Assembly: GCA_023257495.1 (NCBI GenBank)
Contig: JALRCC010000225.1
Location: 1 to 6,917 of the forward strand
Source of the DNA: Rugosibacter sp.
GTDB taxonomy: Bacteria > Pseudomonadota > Gammaproteobacteria > Burkholderiales > Rhodocyclaceae
Reading direction: 5' to 3'
Length of the DNA: 6,917 nt
Part shown: in pieces, positions 1 through 6,171 of the stretch
Numbering within the stretch: position 1 is the stretch's first letter
Layout of the letters: every line of letters begins with the position of its first letter
The notes under the pieces: generated by a model
What the model was told of the DNA's origin: nothing
The model's database searches: none
The model's input: only the letters and a program-made list of their open reading frames with translations
Made by a program: the position numbers and the translations under genes

Positions 1-154
1 GATCGACTTCGACCACATCAGTCATTTTTGTCTGCCAGCGCACGCCATAGAACAAAATGAGGGCCAGCAGCGCATGCACCAGGATTGCCAACCCCAGGGA
101 AAAGTATTTTCCGGTGCGGTCTTCGGTGCGTACAAAAGGCAAGTCAAATCTCAT
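1..154 (-). CDS. tolA: TolA N-terminus (cell envelope integrity protein), partial
   Basis: Only the first 51 codons are in the window; the gene runs off the left edge. TolA is the inner-membrane-anchored arm of the Tol-Pal system. It is energised by TolQ/TolR and reaches across the periplasm to TolB/Pal. The visible part has a short cytoplasmic N-terminus with basic residues (R3, R9, R13, K16), one transmembrane helix at about residues 17-38 (YFSLGLAILVHALLALILFY), then VRWQ and an acidic stretch entering the periplasm, as in betaproteobacterial TolA. The start ATG (154-152) overlaps the tolR stop in an ATGA, so translation is probably coupled to tolR; only a weak GGA lies upstream. The long helical domain II and the C-terminal domain III cannot be seen. 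A TonB-family protein would share this topology, but position directly after tolR makes TolA far more likely. Confidence 0.88.
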   Translation of the reverse strand, partial: MRFDLPFVRTEDRTGKYFSLGLAILVHALLALILFYGVRWQTKMTDVVEVD

Positions 155-558
155 TTTCCGGGCTTCACCAGCAGGCCGATTTTTTCTATCTGTTGGCGCT
201 GTAGTTCATCCATCACGTCGAGCACGGCTTCATATTTGACATCTTTGTCGCCTGCAATGAGCACGGGTTGCTGCGGGTTTTTGATTTGCACCTGCTTGAT
301 GTAATCCACAAGCTCGGTGCGAGTGACGGTTTTTTCCGGGCTGTCATCGGCGCGGTCGCGCAAGGCGAGCGAGGCATCTGCCTTGACAATGACTTCAAGG
401 GGCGCGCTCGGCGGCTGGGCCGATTTGCCAACGCTGGGCAGATTAACGCTGCCTGCCGGGGGCATGGGTGCTGTCACCATAAAGATGACGAGGAGTACCA
501 ACATCACATCGATGTAGGGCACGACATTGATGTCATTCATGAGCCGACGTTGTTTCAT
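151..558 (-). CDS. tolR: TolR, proton-channel subunit of the Tol-Pal system
   Basis: A 135-residue ExbD/TolR family protein of normal length. Residues 1-11 are cytoplasmic and contain the family-typical NDIN before VVPYIDVML. The single transmembrane helix is about residues 12-30 and carries D17, the position of the essential proton-translocating Asp (D23 in E. coli TolR). The rest is the periplasmic domain, with GDKDVKY at 103-109 (E. coli has GGAKDVPYD here) and a C-terminal IGLLVKP. TolR works with TolQ to turn proton motive force into movement of TolA. The start ATG (558-556) is fused to the stop of the upstream phospholipase gene in an ATGA, and no Shine-Dalgarno-like purine tract precedes it (the upstream bases read ACAAATCTGCC), so initiation probably depends on translation of that gene. 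M7 is a possible alternative start but also lacks a good ribosome binding site. Unusually, tolQ is not adjacent: two other genes lie between. Confidence 0.95.
   Translation of the reverse strand: MKQRRLMNDINVVPYIDVMLVLLVIFMVTAPMPPAGSVNLPSVGKSAQPPSAPLEVIVKADASLALRDRADDSPEKTVTRTELVDYIKQVQIKNPQQPVLIAGDKDVKYEAVLDVMDELQRQQIEKIGLLVKPGK
555..558 (-). other. ATGA stop/start fusion joining patD to tolR
   Basis: The TGA of the patatin gene (557-555) and the ATG of tolR (558-556) share two bases. No purine-rich ribosome binding site is visible in the preceding 20 bases. The arrangement predicts termination-reinitiation coupling, so TolR synthesis would depend on ribosomes finishing the phospholipase. 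Equivalent ATGA junctions occur at ybgC/tolQ (3304-3307) and tolR/tolA (151-154). Confidence 0.85.
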
Positions 559-1766
559 GGCAGATTTGTGCGTGTTTGAGTGGGTGTGGGACGGTGCATA
601 TCGTGGGTTACAAAAGGTTTATCGGCGGGCGGTAAATCCAGCCATTCCGGATGGGCCAGCGTGTGGTGGATGTCATTCAGTCCGGTGTGCCAATGATTGT
701 GCATGGCCAGCGGGCTGAAGTCATAATCCATGTAATGAGAGTGGCTCTCGCCCTTGTCTTTGTAAATCAGGTGGATGACATTGAAACGCCGGTCGCACGA
801 GGCTTTCTCTGCGCGCCGATACCACGCATTGTCGCGGTTTGCTTCGGGCACCAGGGCCATCAGTTCTTGCAGCATGCGGCGGTATTTTTGCGTGCTTTCC
901 ATATATTCGGTAATCATCCGGGTGCGGCTGGAGTACTGGATGTCTTTTTGTCGGATGGCGACCTCGATCAAATCGGTTGGCGCTGCGTCTTGCGCGCTCC
1001 ATAAATCAACCTGAAACACCAGCGAGTCCTTGTGCGCCTCGTTGGTGAGTATGTGATACAGCGGCGTGTTCGATACCAGCCCGCCATCCCAATAGTATTC
1101 GCCATCAATTTCCACAGCGGCAAAGCCCGGCGGCAAGGCACCCGAAGCCATGAAATGCTCGGGTCGCAAGGTCATCCTGGTATTGTCGAAATAGGCAAAA
1201 TTTCCATTACGCACATTCACCGCACCGACCGAAACGCGCATCTGGCGTGCATCATTGATGCGCTCGAAATCGGCGAACTTTTCCAGCGTGGCGCGCATGG
1301 GGGTTGTGTCGTAAAGACTCGCGGTATCCGGTGTGTTGCGAAACAGAGCCAGCCAGGGGAATACCCGTGGGGTGAAAAATCCTTGCTGGCCTTCCATCAC
1401 GGTTCGTGATGCCTCCCAGATGTCGAGCATTTCGCGCATTGCCGATGGCCAGGTTTCGGCAAACGCGGAATCAACCGGTAGGGGCGGGGAATGGGGGTGC
1501 TGGCAAATGGTTTCCCAAAATCCGCGTAACTGGTCGACACGTTTTTCTGGCGGGTTGCCTGCAATGATGGCGGCATTCAATGCGCCAATCGAAATCCCGG
1601 CAACCCAATTGGGGTGAATGTTCGCTGCGGCCAAACCTTCGTAAACGCCGGCCTGATAAGAGCCCAGCGCGCCGCCGCCTTGCAAGACCAGCGCGATCAC
1701 CTCATACGCGGCAAGGCCGGTATTTGCCGCATGCACTTTTTTGCTTCCGTTCGCTGGAGTCGCCAT
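555..1766 (-). CDS. patD: Patatin-like phospholipase (PatD type, with C-terminal DUF3734-like region)
   Basis: A 403-residue patatin-family lipid acyl hydrolase. The fold's signature elements are all present: oxyanion-hole loop QGGGALGSY (29-37), nucleophile elbow GISIG (57-61, Ser59) and the Asp of the catalytic dyad in DGG (227-229, Asp227). Downstream, RQKDIQYSSRTR (272-283) and the region to about 390 resemble the DUF3734 extension found in this subfamily. There is no signal peptide, so the enzyme is expected in the cytosol or on the inner face of the membrane, releasing fatty acids from phospholipids; the true substrate is unknown. I chose the ATG at 1766 because it lies 19 bp after the bdhA stop, has GGTGG five bases upstream, and puts the oxyanion loop near the N-terminus. 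The same frame stays open back to 1904 inside bdhA, but that extension looks non-native. It follows bdhA as in the Legionella pneumophila bdhA-patD pair. The last 30 residues are rich in H, P, Q and T. Family is certain; the symbol rests on the pairing with bdhA. Confidence 0.92.
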   Translation of the reverse strand: MATPANGSKKVHAANTGLAAYEVIALVLQGGGALGSYQAGVYEGLAAANIHPNWVAGISIGALNAAIIAGNPPEKRVDQLRGFWETICQHPHSPPLPVDSAFAETWPSAMREMLDIWEASRTVMEGQQGFFTPRVFPWLALFRNTPDTASLYDTTPMRATLEKFADFERINDARQMRVSVGAVNVRNGNFAYFDNTRMTLRPEHFMASGALPPGFAAVEIDGEYYWDGGLVSNTPLYHILTNEAHKDSLVFQVDLWSAQDAAPTDLIEVAIRQKDIQYSSRTRMITEYMESTQKYRRMLQELMALVPEANRDNAWYRRAEKASCDRRFNVIHLIYKDKGESHSHYMDYDFSPLAMHNHWHTGLNDIHHTLAHPEWLDLPPADKPFVTHDMHRPTPTQTRTNLP

Positions 1767-1785
1767 CGTCGCCACCACAGACTGC

Positions 1786-2568
1786 TTATTGCATCGACCA
1801 GCCGTGGCTGACAATGAAAGACTGTCCCGTGAGTGCGGCACTGGGGAAGGCGGCAAGAAACAGCGCGGTTTGCGCGACATCTTCGACGGTCGTGAAAATG
1901 CCATCTACTGTGCCGCCAAGCATGACCCGCTTGACGACCTCTTCTTCGCTGATGCCCAATTCTTTGGCTTGTTCGGGAATTTGTTTATCCACCAACGGGG
2001 TGCGCACAAAGCCGGGGCAGATAACATGCGAGCGTACGTTATGTGCGGCTCCTTCTTTTGCCAACACTTTGGCCAGGCCGAGCAGGGCGTGCTTGGCGCT
2101 GACATAGGGGGCCTTGAGCGGTGAGGCTTCATGCGAATGCACGGATCCCATATAAATGACCGTGCCGCCGCGATTGTCCTTGTACATGTATTTCAATGCT
2201 GCCTTGGTGGTTAAAAAGGCACCATCCAGATGAATTGCCAGCATTTTTTTCCAGTCGGCATAACTGAATTGATCAATCGGATTAACGATTTGAATGCCCG
2301 CATTCGATATCAGAATATCGATGCCGCCAAAGGCCGTGGCGACTTGATCAATGCCCGCGTTCACAGCAGCTTCGTCGGTCACGTCCATGGCCACGCCAAG
2401 GGCTTTGCCACCAGCTGCAATGATTTCATCTGCTGTTTTTTGTGCAGCGGCCAGATTGATGTCGGCGATAGCAACGGCTGCGCCTTCTCGTGCATAAGTC
2501 AATGCGATTTCACGCCCGATGCCGCTGGCAGCACCGGTAATGACGGCTATTTTTCCCTTGAGTTGCAT
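1786..2568 (-). CDS. bdhA: D-3-hydroxybutyrate dehydrogenase (short-chain dehydrogenase/reductase)
   Basis: A 260-residue classical SDR enzyme expected to interconvert D-3-hydroxybutyrate and acetoacetate with NAD+/NADH in the cytosol, a step in using polyhydroxybutyrate or ketone bodies. Visible motifs: cofactor loop TGAASGIG (11-18), D36 after beta-2 favouring NAD+ over NADP+, NAG (89-91), catalytic S142, Y155 and K159. H144, K152 and Q196 match the substrate-binding residues of characterised 3-hydroxybutyrate dehydrogenases, and Q93 lies near the expected fourth position. The length is exactly typical. These residues make this enzyme more likely than a generic 3-oxoacyl-ACP reductase. The gene starts 61 bp after tolQ with a strong AGGAG six bases upstream, and is followed 19 bp later by the patatin gene. 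No break, frameshift or obvious change in base composition is seen, so the pair looks long resident. Confidence 0.93.
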   Translation of the reverse strand: MQLKGKIAVITGAASGIGREIALTYAREGAAVAIADINLAAAQKTADEIIAAGGKALGVAMDVTDEAAVNAGIDQVATAFGGIDILISNAGIQIVNPIDQFSYADWKKMLAIHLDGAFLTTKAALKYMYKDNRGGTVIYMGSVHSHEASPLKAPYVSAKHALLGLAKVLAKEGAAHNVRSHVICPGFVRTPLVDKQIPEQAKELGISEEEVVKRVMLGGTVDGIFTTVEDVAQTALFLAAFPSAALTGQSFIVSHGWSMQ

Positions 2569-2574
2569 GGTTAG

Positions 2575-2579
2575 CTCCT
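2575..2579 (-). promoter_or_regulatory. Strong ribosome binding site of bdhA
   Basis: AGGAG with a six-base spacer (CTAACC) before the bdhA ATG. It is one of only two strong Shine-Dalgarno sequences visible in the window (the other precedes ruvA). It marks the start of the bdhA-patD insert as an independent translation entry point, in contrast to the coupled tol genes. Confidence 0.8.
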
Positions 2580-2608
2580 GGTTGATGTCAAATAAAACAG
2601 GTCAGCAG

Positions 2609-2629
2609 GCCAGCCCGAGTGACGCTGGC
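2609..2629 (-). other. Small hairpin immediately after the tolQ stop codon
   Basis: GCCAGC pairs perfectly with GCTGGC across a nine-base loop, starting on the base after the tolQ TAA. A short TTTT occurs only about 11 bases further downstream, so this is not a canonical intrinsic terminator. It could be a weak attenuator, a 3'-end stabiliser for the tolQ message, or chance. Confidence 0.3.
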
Positions 2630-3307
2630 TTAGCGGGTTTGCCGTTGCAGAATGTTGGAGAACTCTTCCATGAAGCTCTCGAAACGCACGGCGACGCGAT
2701 CCACGCGATGTGCAAAACGGTTGTAGGCCACCACGGCGGGGATTGCCGCAAAGAGCCCGATGGCAGTGGCCACCAGTGCTTCGGCAATGCCCGGCGCAAC
2801 AACAGAGAGCGTGGCGGTGCTCATGTTGGCCAAGCCCCGGAAGGCATGCATGATGCCCCACACGGTACCAAACAGACCGACATAGGGCGAGACCGAGCCC
2901 ACCGAGGCGAGAAACGCCAGATGTGCCTCCAGATCGTCAATTTCGCGTTGATACGTGGCACGCATGGCGCGGCGTGCGCCATCGACGACAGTCGAAGCAT
3001 CCAGGGTTTTTTGTCCGCGTAGTTTGGTGAACTCGCGATAGCCTGATTCAAAAATACGTTCCAGTGCGCCGGTTTCGTGACGATTGTTGATGGCGCTTTG
3101 GTATAGCGCGTTCAGATCGCCCCCGCTCCAGAAGTCGCGCTCGAATTTATCCGTTCTTGTTTTTGCATCACGAATGGCGAAGGCTTTGCGGAAAATGTAA
3201 TACCAGGACATGAAAGAGACGCCAAGCAGCAAGAGCATGACCAGCTTGACCACCAGGCTGGCGTGAAGGATGAGTTCGATAATAGAAAGGTCTTGAGTAA
3301 TATTCAT
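2630..3307 (-). CDS. tolQ: TolQ, inner-membrane motor subunit of the Tol-Pal system
   Basis: A 225-residue MotA/TolQ/ExbB family protein of normal length. Transmembrane helix 1 is about residues 12-36, followed by a large cytoplasmic loop. Helix 2 lies about 132-156 and contains SVSPYVGLFGTVWGIMHAF (138-156). Helix 3 lies about 171-195, APGIAEALVATAIGLFAAIP. T148 and T181 correspond to the channel-lining threonines of E. coli TolQ (T145, T178). TolQ pentamers hold the TolR dimer and conduct protons to drive TolA. The start ATG (3307-3305) overlaps the ybgC stop in an ATGA, with GCGGAA upstream as a modest ribosome binding site. The expected next gene, tolR, is displaced by about 2.1 kb. Confidence 0.96.
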   Translation of the reverse strand: MNITQDLSIIELILHASLVVKLVMLLLLGVSFMSWYYIFRKAFAIRDAKTRTDKFERDFWSGGDLNALYQSAINNRHETGALERIFESGYREFTKLRGQKTLDASTVVDGARRAMRATYQREIDDLEAHLAFLASVGSVSPYVGLFGTVWGIMHAFRGLANMSTATLSVVAPGIAEALVATAIGLFAAIPAVVAYNRFAHRVDRVAVRFESFMEEFSNILQRQTR

Positions 3308-3747
3308 TCCGTTAGTTCCGCTTTGGGTTGGACTTTGGGTTGAGTTTTGGGTTGATCCATCAGCGCCTTGAGTTGTTGATGAATGTCACGCGGCATGGGG
3401 ACTGGTTTGCCACGTGTGGGGTCTATGCAGGCGATACGTATTTTCGCATCCAGTAGGGGTTCTCCATCACGCGTTACCTGCTGGGCGAACATCACCTGCG
3501 CTCGCCCGATGGACTCGACGACGGTTTCGACCACGATCAGGTCATCAAGTTTCGCCGGTTTCAGATAGTCAGCCTGCACAGAGCGTACCGCGAAAGCGAT
3601 TTGCCGTGTCACCAGCGCCGATTGTTCGTGTCCGAGGTGGCGCAGCAATTCGGTGCGTCCGCGTTCGAGAAAGCGCATGTAATTCGCGTAATAGACAATG
3701 CCTGCGGCATCGGTATCTTCATAATAGACGCGAATTGACAAAAGCAT
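3304..3747 (-). CDS. ybgC: YbgC, Tol-Pal-associated acyl-CoA thioesterase
   Basis: A 147-residue single hot-dog-domain thioesterase of the 4-hydroxybenzoyl-CoA thioesterase family, acting on acyl-CoA in the cytosol; the E. coli homologue has also been linked to acyl carrier protein and phospholipid synthesis enzymes. The active-site helix reads YYEDTDAAGIVYYANYMRF (8-26), with D13 at the position of the family's catalytic Asp. The C-terminus carries an extra tail of three QPK-x units (about residues 132-143) encoded by three 12-bp repeats. The start lies eight bases after the ruvB stop without a clear ribosome binding site, so coupling to ruvB is likely, and the stop overlaps tolQ. Presence directly before tolQ is the standard tol operon arrangement. 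Confidence 0.95.
   Translation of the reverse strand: MLLSIRVYYEDTDAAGIVYYANYMRFLERGRTELLRHLGHEQSALVTRQIAFAVRSVQADYLKPAKLDDLIVVETVVESIGRAQVMFAQQVTRDGEPLLDAKIRIACIDPTRGKPVPMPRDIHQQLKALMDQPKTQPKVQPKAELTE
3321..3356 (-). repeat. Three 12-bp tandem repeats in the 3' end of ybgC
   Basis: Three consecutive 12-base units on the plus strand, CTTTGGGTTGGA, CTTTGGGTTGAG and TTTTGGGTTGAT, share the core TTTGGGTTG (first base C or T). On the coding strand they give QPKT, QPKV and QPKA. Being a multiple of three, the repeat can change copy number without breaking the frame or moving the ybgC/tolQ overlap. Confidence 0.9.
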
Positions 3748-3755
3748 AATAAGGT

Positions 3756-4811
3756 TCAGTCAAAGAGTGACGCGGCAGGTTTGTCGGGTGAGTTCAGTCC
3801 GAAGTGTCGCCAGATGGCGGGTGTTGCCATGCGTCCACGCGGCGTGCGTTGCAAATAACCTTGCTGAATCAGGTAGGGCTCCAGCACATCTTCTATCGTA
3901 TCGCGTGCTTCGCCAATGGCCGCTGCGAGATTGTCTATGCCCACCGGGCCACCGCTGAATTTTTCCAGCATGGCTAAAAGCAGTTTTCTATCCATCACAT
4001 CCAGGCCCAGATGATCAACATCCAGCATGGTCAGCGCGGCGTCCGCCACGGCGCGGGTGATTTTGCCATCCGCCTTGATTTCGGCAAAGTCGCGCACCCG
4101 GCGCAACAATCGGTTGGCAATGCGTGGCGTGCCGCGCGAGCGCTTGGCGATTTCCATGGCACCTTCATCCACGATATCGCAGTTCAGCAAATGTGCCGAG
4201 CGGTGTACGATCAGGCTTAATTCTTCCGGCGTATAAAACTCCAGCCGGGCGGTGATGCCAAAACGGTCGCGCAGTGGGTTGGTCAGCATCCCCGCCCGCG
4301 TGGTGGCACCGACTAACGTGAAGGGCGGCAGATCAAGTTTGACCGAACGCGCGGAGGGGCCTTCACCGATCATGATGTCGATTTGAAAATCTTCCAGCGC
4401 CGGGTAGAGGATTTCTTCCACCACCGGCGAGAGGCGATGAATCTCGTCGATGAAAATCACGTCATTGGGTTCAAGGTTGGTCAGCATCGCCGCCAGGTCA
4501 CCCGCCCGTTCCAAAACCGGGCCCGAAGTCTGGCGCAGATTGACGCCCATTTCGTGCGCCAGGATGTGCGCCAGCGTGGTTTTGCCCAGACCCGGCGGGC
4601 CGAACAGCAGCACGTGATCCAGCGCTTCGTTACGGGCTTTGGCGGCCTCGATGAAAATTTCCAGCTGGGCGCGAATTTTTTGCTGGCCTATATAGGCTGC
4701 CAGCTTTTTGGGCCGCAACGCGCGTTCCAGCGCTTCTTCGCGGCTGGATTCGGGTGCCGCTGTGAGCAGACGCTCGGGCGGTGTTGCAAAATGATCTGTC
4801 TGAATACTCAT
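3756..4811 (-). CDS. ruvB: RuvB, Holliday-junction branch-migration ATPase
   Basis: A 351-residue AAA+ motor that forms hexameric rings on either side of RuvA and pumps DNA through the Holliday junction. Motifs: Walker [10 protein letters not shown] (71-79), Walker B IFIDEIH (119-125), sensor 1 GATTRAG (168-174), the NPLRDRFG segment holding the arginine finger (178-185), sensor 2 [12 protein letters not shown] (227-238), and a C-terminal winged-helix domain ending near TPRGR (323-327). The N-terminal 25 residues are variable as usual. The gene begins 39 bp after ruvA. There is no Shine-Dalgarno sequence before the ATG; a ten-codon frame (4840-4808) ends in an ATGA at this start and could feed ribosomes to it. 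Confidence 0.98.
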   Translation of the reverse strand: MSIQTDHFATPPERLLTAAPESSREEALERALRPKKLAAYIGQQKIRAQLEIFIEAAKARNEALDHVLLFGPPGLGKTTLAHILAHEMGVNLRQTSGPVLERAGDLAAMLTNLEPNDVIFIDEIHRLSPVVEEILYPALEDFQIDIMIGEGPSARSVKLDLPPFTLVGATTRAGMLTNPLRDRFGITARLEFYTPEELSLIVHRSAHLLNCDIVDEGAMEIAKRSRGTPRIANRLLRRVRDFAEIKADGKITRAVADAALTMLDVDHLGLDVMDRKLLLAMLEKFSGGPVGIDNLAAAIGEARDTIEDVLEPYLIQQGYLQRTPRGRMATPAIWRHFGLNSPDKPAASLFD

Positions 4812-4850
4812 GGCGTGAGTTTAGTCGAGGTTTGGCCCATGCTTATGAGC

Positions 4851-5447
4851 TTATCCGCCTTTTGAGAGCAGCTTCAATGCCTGGCGTATGCCATCGGATA
4901 CTGAGCAATCCGGCGGCAGATTTTTCATGGCGGTAACGGCTTCGCGATCGTTATAGCCTAGCGCCAGCAATGCATTGAGAATGTCCGATGAGGTGTTACT
5001 CGCCGTCTCGCCAGCGCCGACTTTTAGGCTGCCTGTGGCCAGCGTTTTGGGTAGCTTGTCGCGCAGCTCCAGCAGCAGGCGTTCGGCGGTTTTTTTACCG
5101 ATGCCGGGCACCTTGATGATGCGCCCCGCTTCTTGCAGGGCAACAGCCTGGGCCAGCTCATTCACTGACATGCCGGATAACACGGAAAGCGCCGTACGCG
5201 CGCCGATGCCGGAGACCTTGAGCAACTGACGAAACGCCATGCGCTCGTCCTGACTGCCAAAGCCGTATAAAAAATGGCCGTCTTCGCGAATGGTCAGGTG
5301 GGTGAATAAAGAGACTTTTTCGTTCGTGGCAGGCAGGTTGTAAAACGTGCTCATCGGCACATCGATCTCATAACCCAAACCATTCACATCCACGACGACT
5401 GCGGGCGGATTTTTTTCAATCAACGTGCCAGTAATGCGACCGATCAT
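4851..5447 (-). CDS. ruvA: RuvA, Holliday-junction-binding subunit
   Basis: A 198-residue protein that binds four-way junctions as a tetramer and loads RuvB. The N-terminal OB-fold covers about residues 1-63 (MIGRITGTL start, as is typical). Two helix-hairpin-helix motifs follow, [15 protein letters not shown] (78-92) and [16 protein letters not shown] (113-128). A Thr/Ser/Gly-rich flexible linker at about 133-153 leads to the C-terminal RuvB-contacting domain (about 154-198), ending SKGG. The start is supported by GAAGGA five bases upstream. The gene follows a 154-bp gap after ruvC that may hold a promoter. I see no LexA-type CTGT-N8-ACAG box there, so SOS control of ruvA from this gap is not supported. 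Confidence 0.98.
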   Translation of the reverse strand: MIGRITGTLIEKNPPAVVVDVNGLGYEIDVPMSTFYNLPATNEKVSLFTHLTIREDGHFLYGFGSQDERMAFRQLLKVSGIGARTALSVLSGMSVNELAQAVALQEAGRIIKVPGIGKKTAERLLLELRDKLPKTLATGSLKVGAGETASNTSSDILNALLALGYNDREAVTAMKNLPPDCSVSDGIRQALKLLSKGG

Positions 5448-5572
5448 GATGTTCCTTCGTTGGTTTTGGGTAAGCTTGGCACCCGTTGAAAATCAGTGCC
5501 ACGATCAGCAGGCCGCCCCCTATGATAGTCGCTGTGCTGTAGCGAATGAACGATTGGCCGTTGATTGCGCAT
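5444..5572 (-). CDS. Possible 42-codon small ORF ending in an ATGA with ruvA
   Basis: An ATG frame in the ruvC-ruvA gap runs 42 codons and stops with a TGA that overlaps the ruvA start. The predicted peptide is polar and rich in R, H and Q, with no recognisable domain. The ribosome binding site is poor (GAAG three bases upstream). Third-position G+C over its first 30 codons is about half, lower than in the other open frame over the same DNA. It may be a coupling leader for ruvA or simply chance. Confidence 0.15.
   Translation of the reverse strand: MRNQRPIVHSLQHSDYHRGRPADRGTDFQRVPSLPKTNEGTS
5453..5458 (-). promoter_or_regulatory. Ribosome binding site of ruvA
   Basis: GAAGGA with a five-base spacer (ACATC) before the ruvA ATG; it fixes the start at 5447. 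Confidence 0.75.
5477..5501 (-). other. Small hairpin in the ruvA leader
   Basis: TGGCAC pairs with GTGCCA across a 13-base loop, about 30 bases before the ruvA start. No T-run follows, so it is not an intrinsic terminator for ruvC. It may be a weak leader structure or chance. Confidence 0.2.
5522..5550 (-). promoter_or_regulatory. Weak candidate sigma70 promoter for ruvAB
   Basis: A TATCAT -10-like hexamer (5527-5522, five of six consensus bases) lies 17 bp downstream of a poor -35 (TTCATT, three of six) in the gap before ruvA. Spacing is ideal, but the -35 is weak. A promoter here would suit the common pattern of ruvAB being transcribed separately from ruvC. Confidence 0.25.
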
Positions 5573-5601
5573 CGTCTTCAAGTCCGGGCAAGCGATGTCG
5601 A

Positions 5602-6138
5602 TCATAGCAATCTGCCACCACGCACTCGCCGCCCGGCCGTTGCCAGCGCGCCCAGGCCTTGCCCGCCATGCGCATGGGCAATCGCGCAGGCCAGCGCATC
5701 GGCTGCATCAGCGCCCGGCGCGCCGGATAGTTTCAAGAGCCGTATCACCATCTGCTGCACCTGATCCTTGGCGGCCTTGCCGTGACCAACCACCGCCTGC
5801 TTGACTTGCAGCGCGGTGTATTCGGCGACCGGCAGATTGGCCAGCACCAAGGCCGAGAGTGCCGCGCCACGCGCCTGGCCCAACAACAAAGTGGATTGCG
5901 GGTTGACATTGACGAACACAACCTCAATCGCCGCCTGCTGCGGCTGATAGGTGGCAATCACTTCACTCACGCCATCGAGCAAGGTTTTCACGCGCAGCGG
6001 CAAGTTCTCTTCACTGTTCGTTGTAATGCAACCGCTGGCAATATAGTGCAGCGCATTGCCCTGCTTTTCGATCACCCCAAAGCCTGTCGAGCGCAAGCCA
6101 GGGTCAATGCCAAGAATGCGCAGAGGATTGGCAGACAT
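5602..6138 (-). CDS. ruvC: RuvC, Holliday-junction resolvase
   Basis: A 178-residue RNase H-fold endonuclease that works as a dimer and cuts Holliday junctions symmetrically. All four acidic active-site residues are visible: D12 in [14 protein letters not shown] (10-23), E72 in [11 protein letters not shown] (70-80), and D144 and D147 in GADAADALA (142-150). The LGQARG segment (86-91) and the basic [18 protein letters not shown] helix (113-130) are also typical. The last 20 residues are Gly/Arg-rich and variable. The ATG has no clear ribosome binding site, and there is no alternative in-frame start before an upstream stop, so the start is accepted on homology. It lies 54 bp after yebC, as in many Proteobacteria. 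Confidence 0.98.
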   Translation of the reverse strand: MSANPLRILGIDPGLRSTGFGVIEKQGNALHYIASGCITTNSEENLPLRVKTLLDGVSEVIATYQPQQAAIEVVFVNVNPQSTLLLGQARGAALSALVLANLPVAEYTALQVKQAVVGHGKAAKDQVQQMVIRLLKLSGAPGADAADALACAIAHAHGGQGLGALATAGRRVRGGRLL

Positions 6139-6171
6139 CGTTGCGTGTGGCTTATGGGTGCTTGCGTGGCA

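Larger units (their letters stand above)
5416..5577 (-). pseudogene. Open frame encoding a hydrophobic segment, no standard start codon
   Basis: A 53-codon open frame between two TGA codons fills most of the ruvC-ruvA gap and runs about 30 bp into ruvA. It reads like a small single-pass membrane protein: a polar, Arg-containing lead ([12 protein letters not shown]), a hydrophobic run [11 protein letters not shown], a Cys three residues later, then a polar Pro/Lys/His tail. By hand count 22 of 30 codons across this core end in G or C, which suits a coding frame. There is no ATG, GTG or TTG before the hydrophobic run, only ATC or ATT. It is in the same frame as ruvC but separated by two stops. 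It may be a gene relic, a small gene with a rare start, or chance. Confidence 0.2.

Noticed and set aside
1767..1904. Upstream extension of the patatin reading frame into bdhA (starts at 1904 or 1880)
   Set aside because: It would overlap bdhA by over 90 bp and add a stretch unlike patatins. The ATG at 1766 has a better ribosome binding site and position.
1580..2124. Long plus-strand open frames (175 and 127 codons) opposite bdhA and patD
   Set aside because: They lie wholly antisense to two genes with complete catalytic motifs, have no recognisable domain, and are expected as shadows of moderately G+C-rich coding DNA.
2563..2591. Perfect TTGACA -35 hexamer just before bdhA
   Set aside because: At 17 bp spacing the -10 position falls on the bdhA start codon (ATGCAA), which does not resemble TATAAT, so it is probably chance.
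555..2629. Insertion of bdhA-patD by a recent mobile element
   Set aside because: There is no transposase, terminal inverted repeat or target duplication at either edge, and no evident base-composition shift.
4841..4854. Direct repeat GCTTAT with a two-base spacer at the end of ruvA
   Set aside because: It is too short, is partly inside the ruvA stop region, and has no other sign of a binding site or target duplication.
4383..4865. 160-codon plus-strand frame opposite ruvB
   Set aside because: It is antisense to conserved RuvB motifs and shows no family features of its own.
5448..5601. SOS (LexA) box upstream of ruvA, as expected from E. coli
   Set aside because: No CTGT-N8-ACAG or close variant is present on either strand of this gap.
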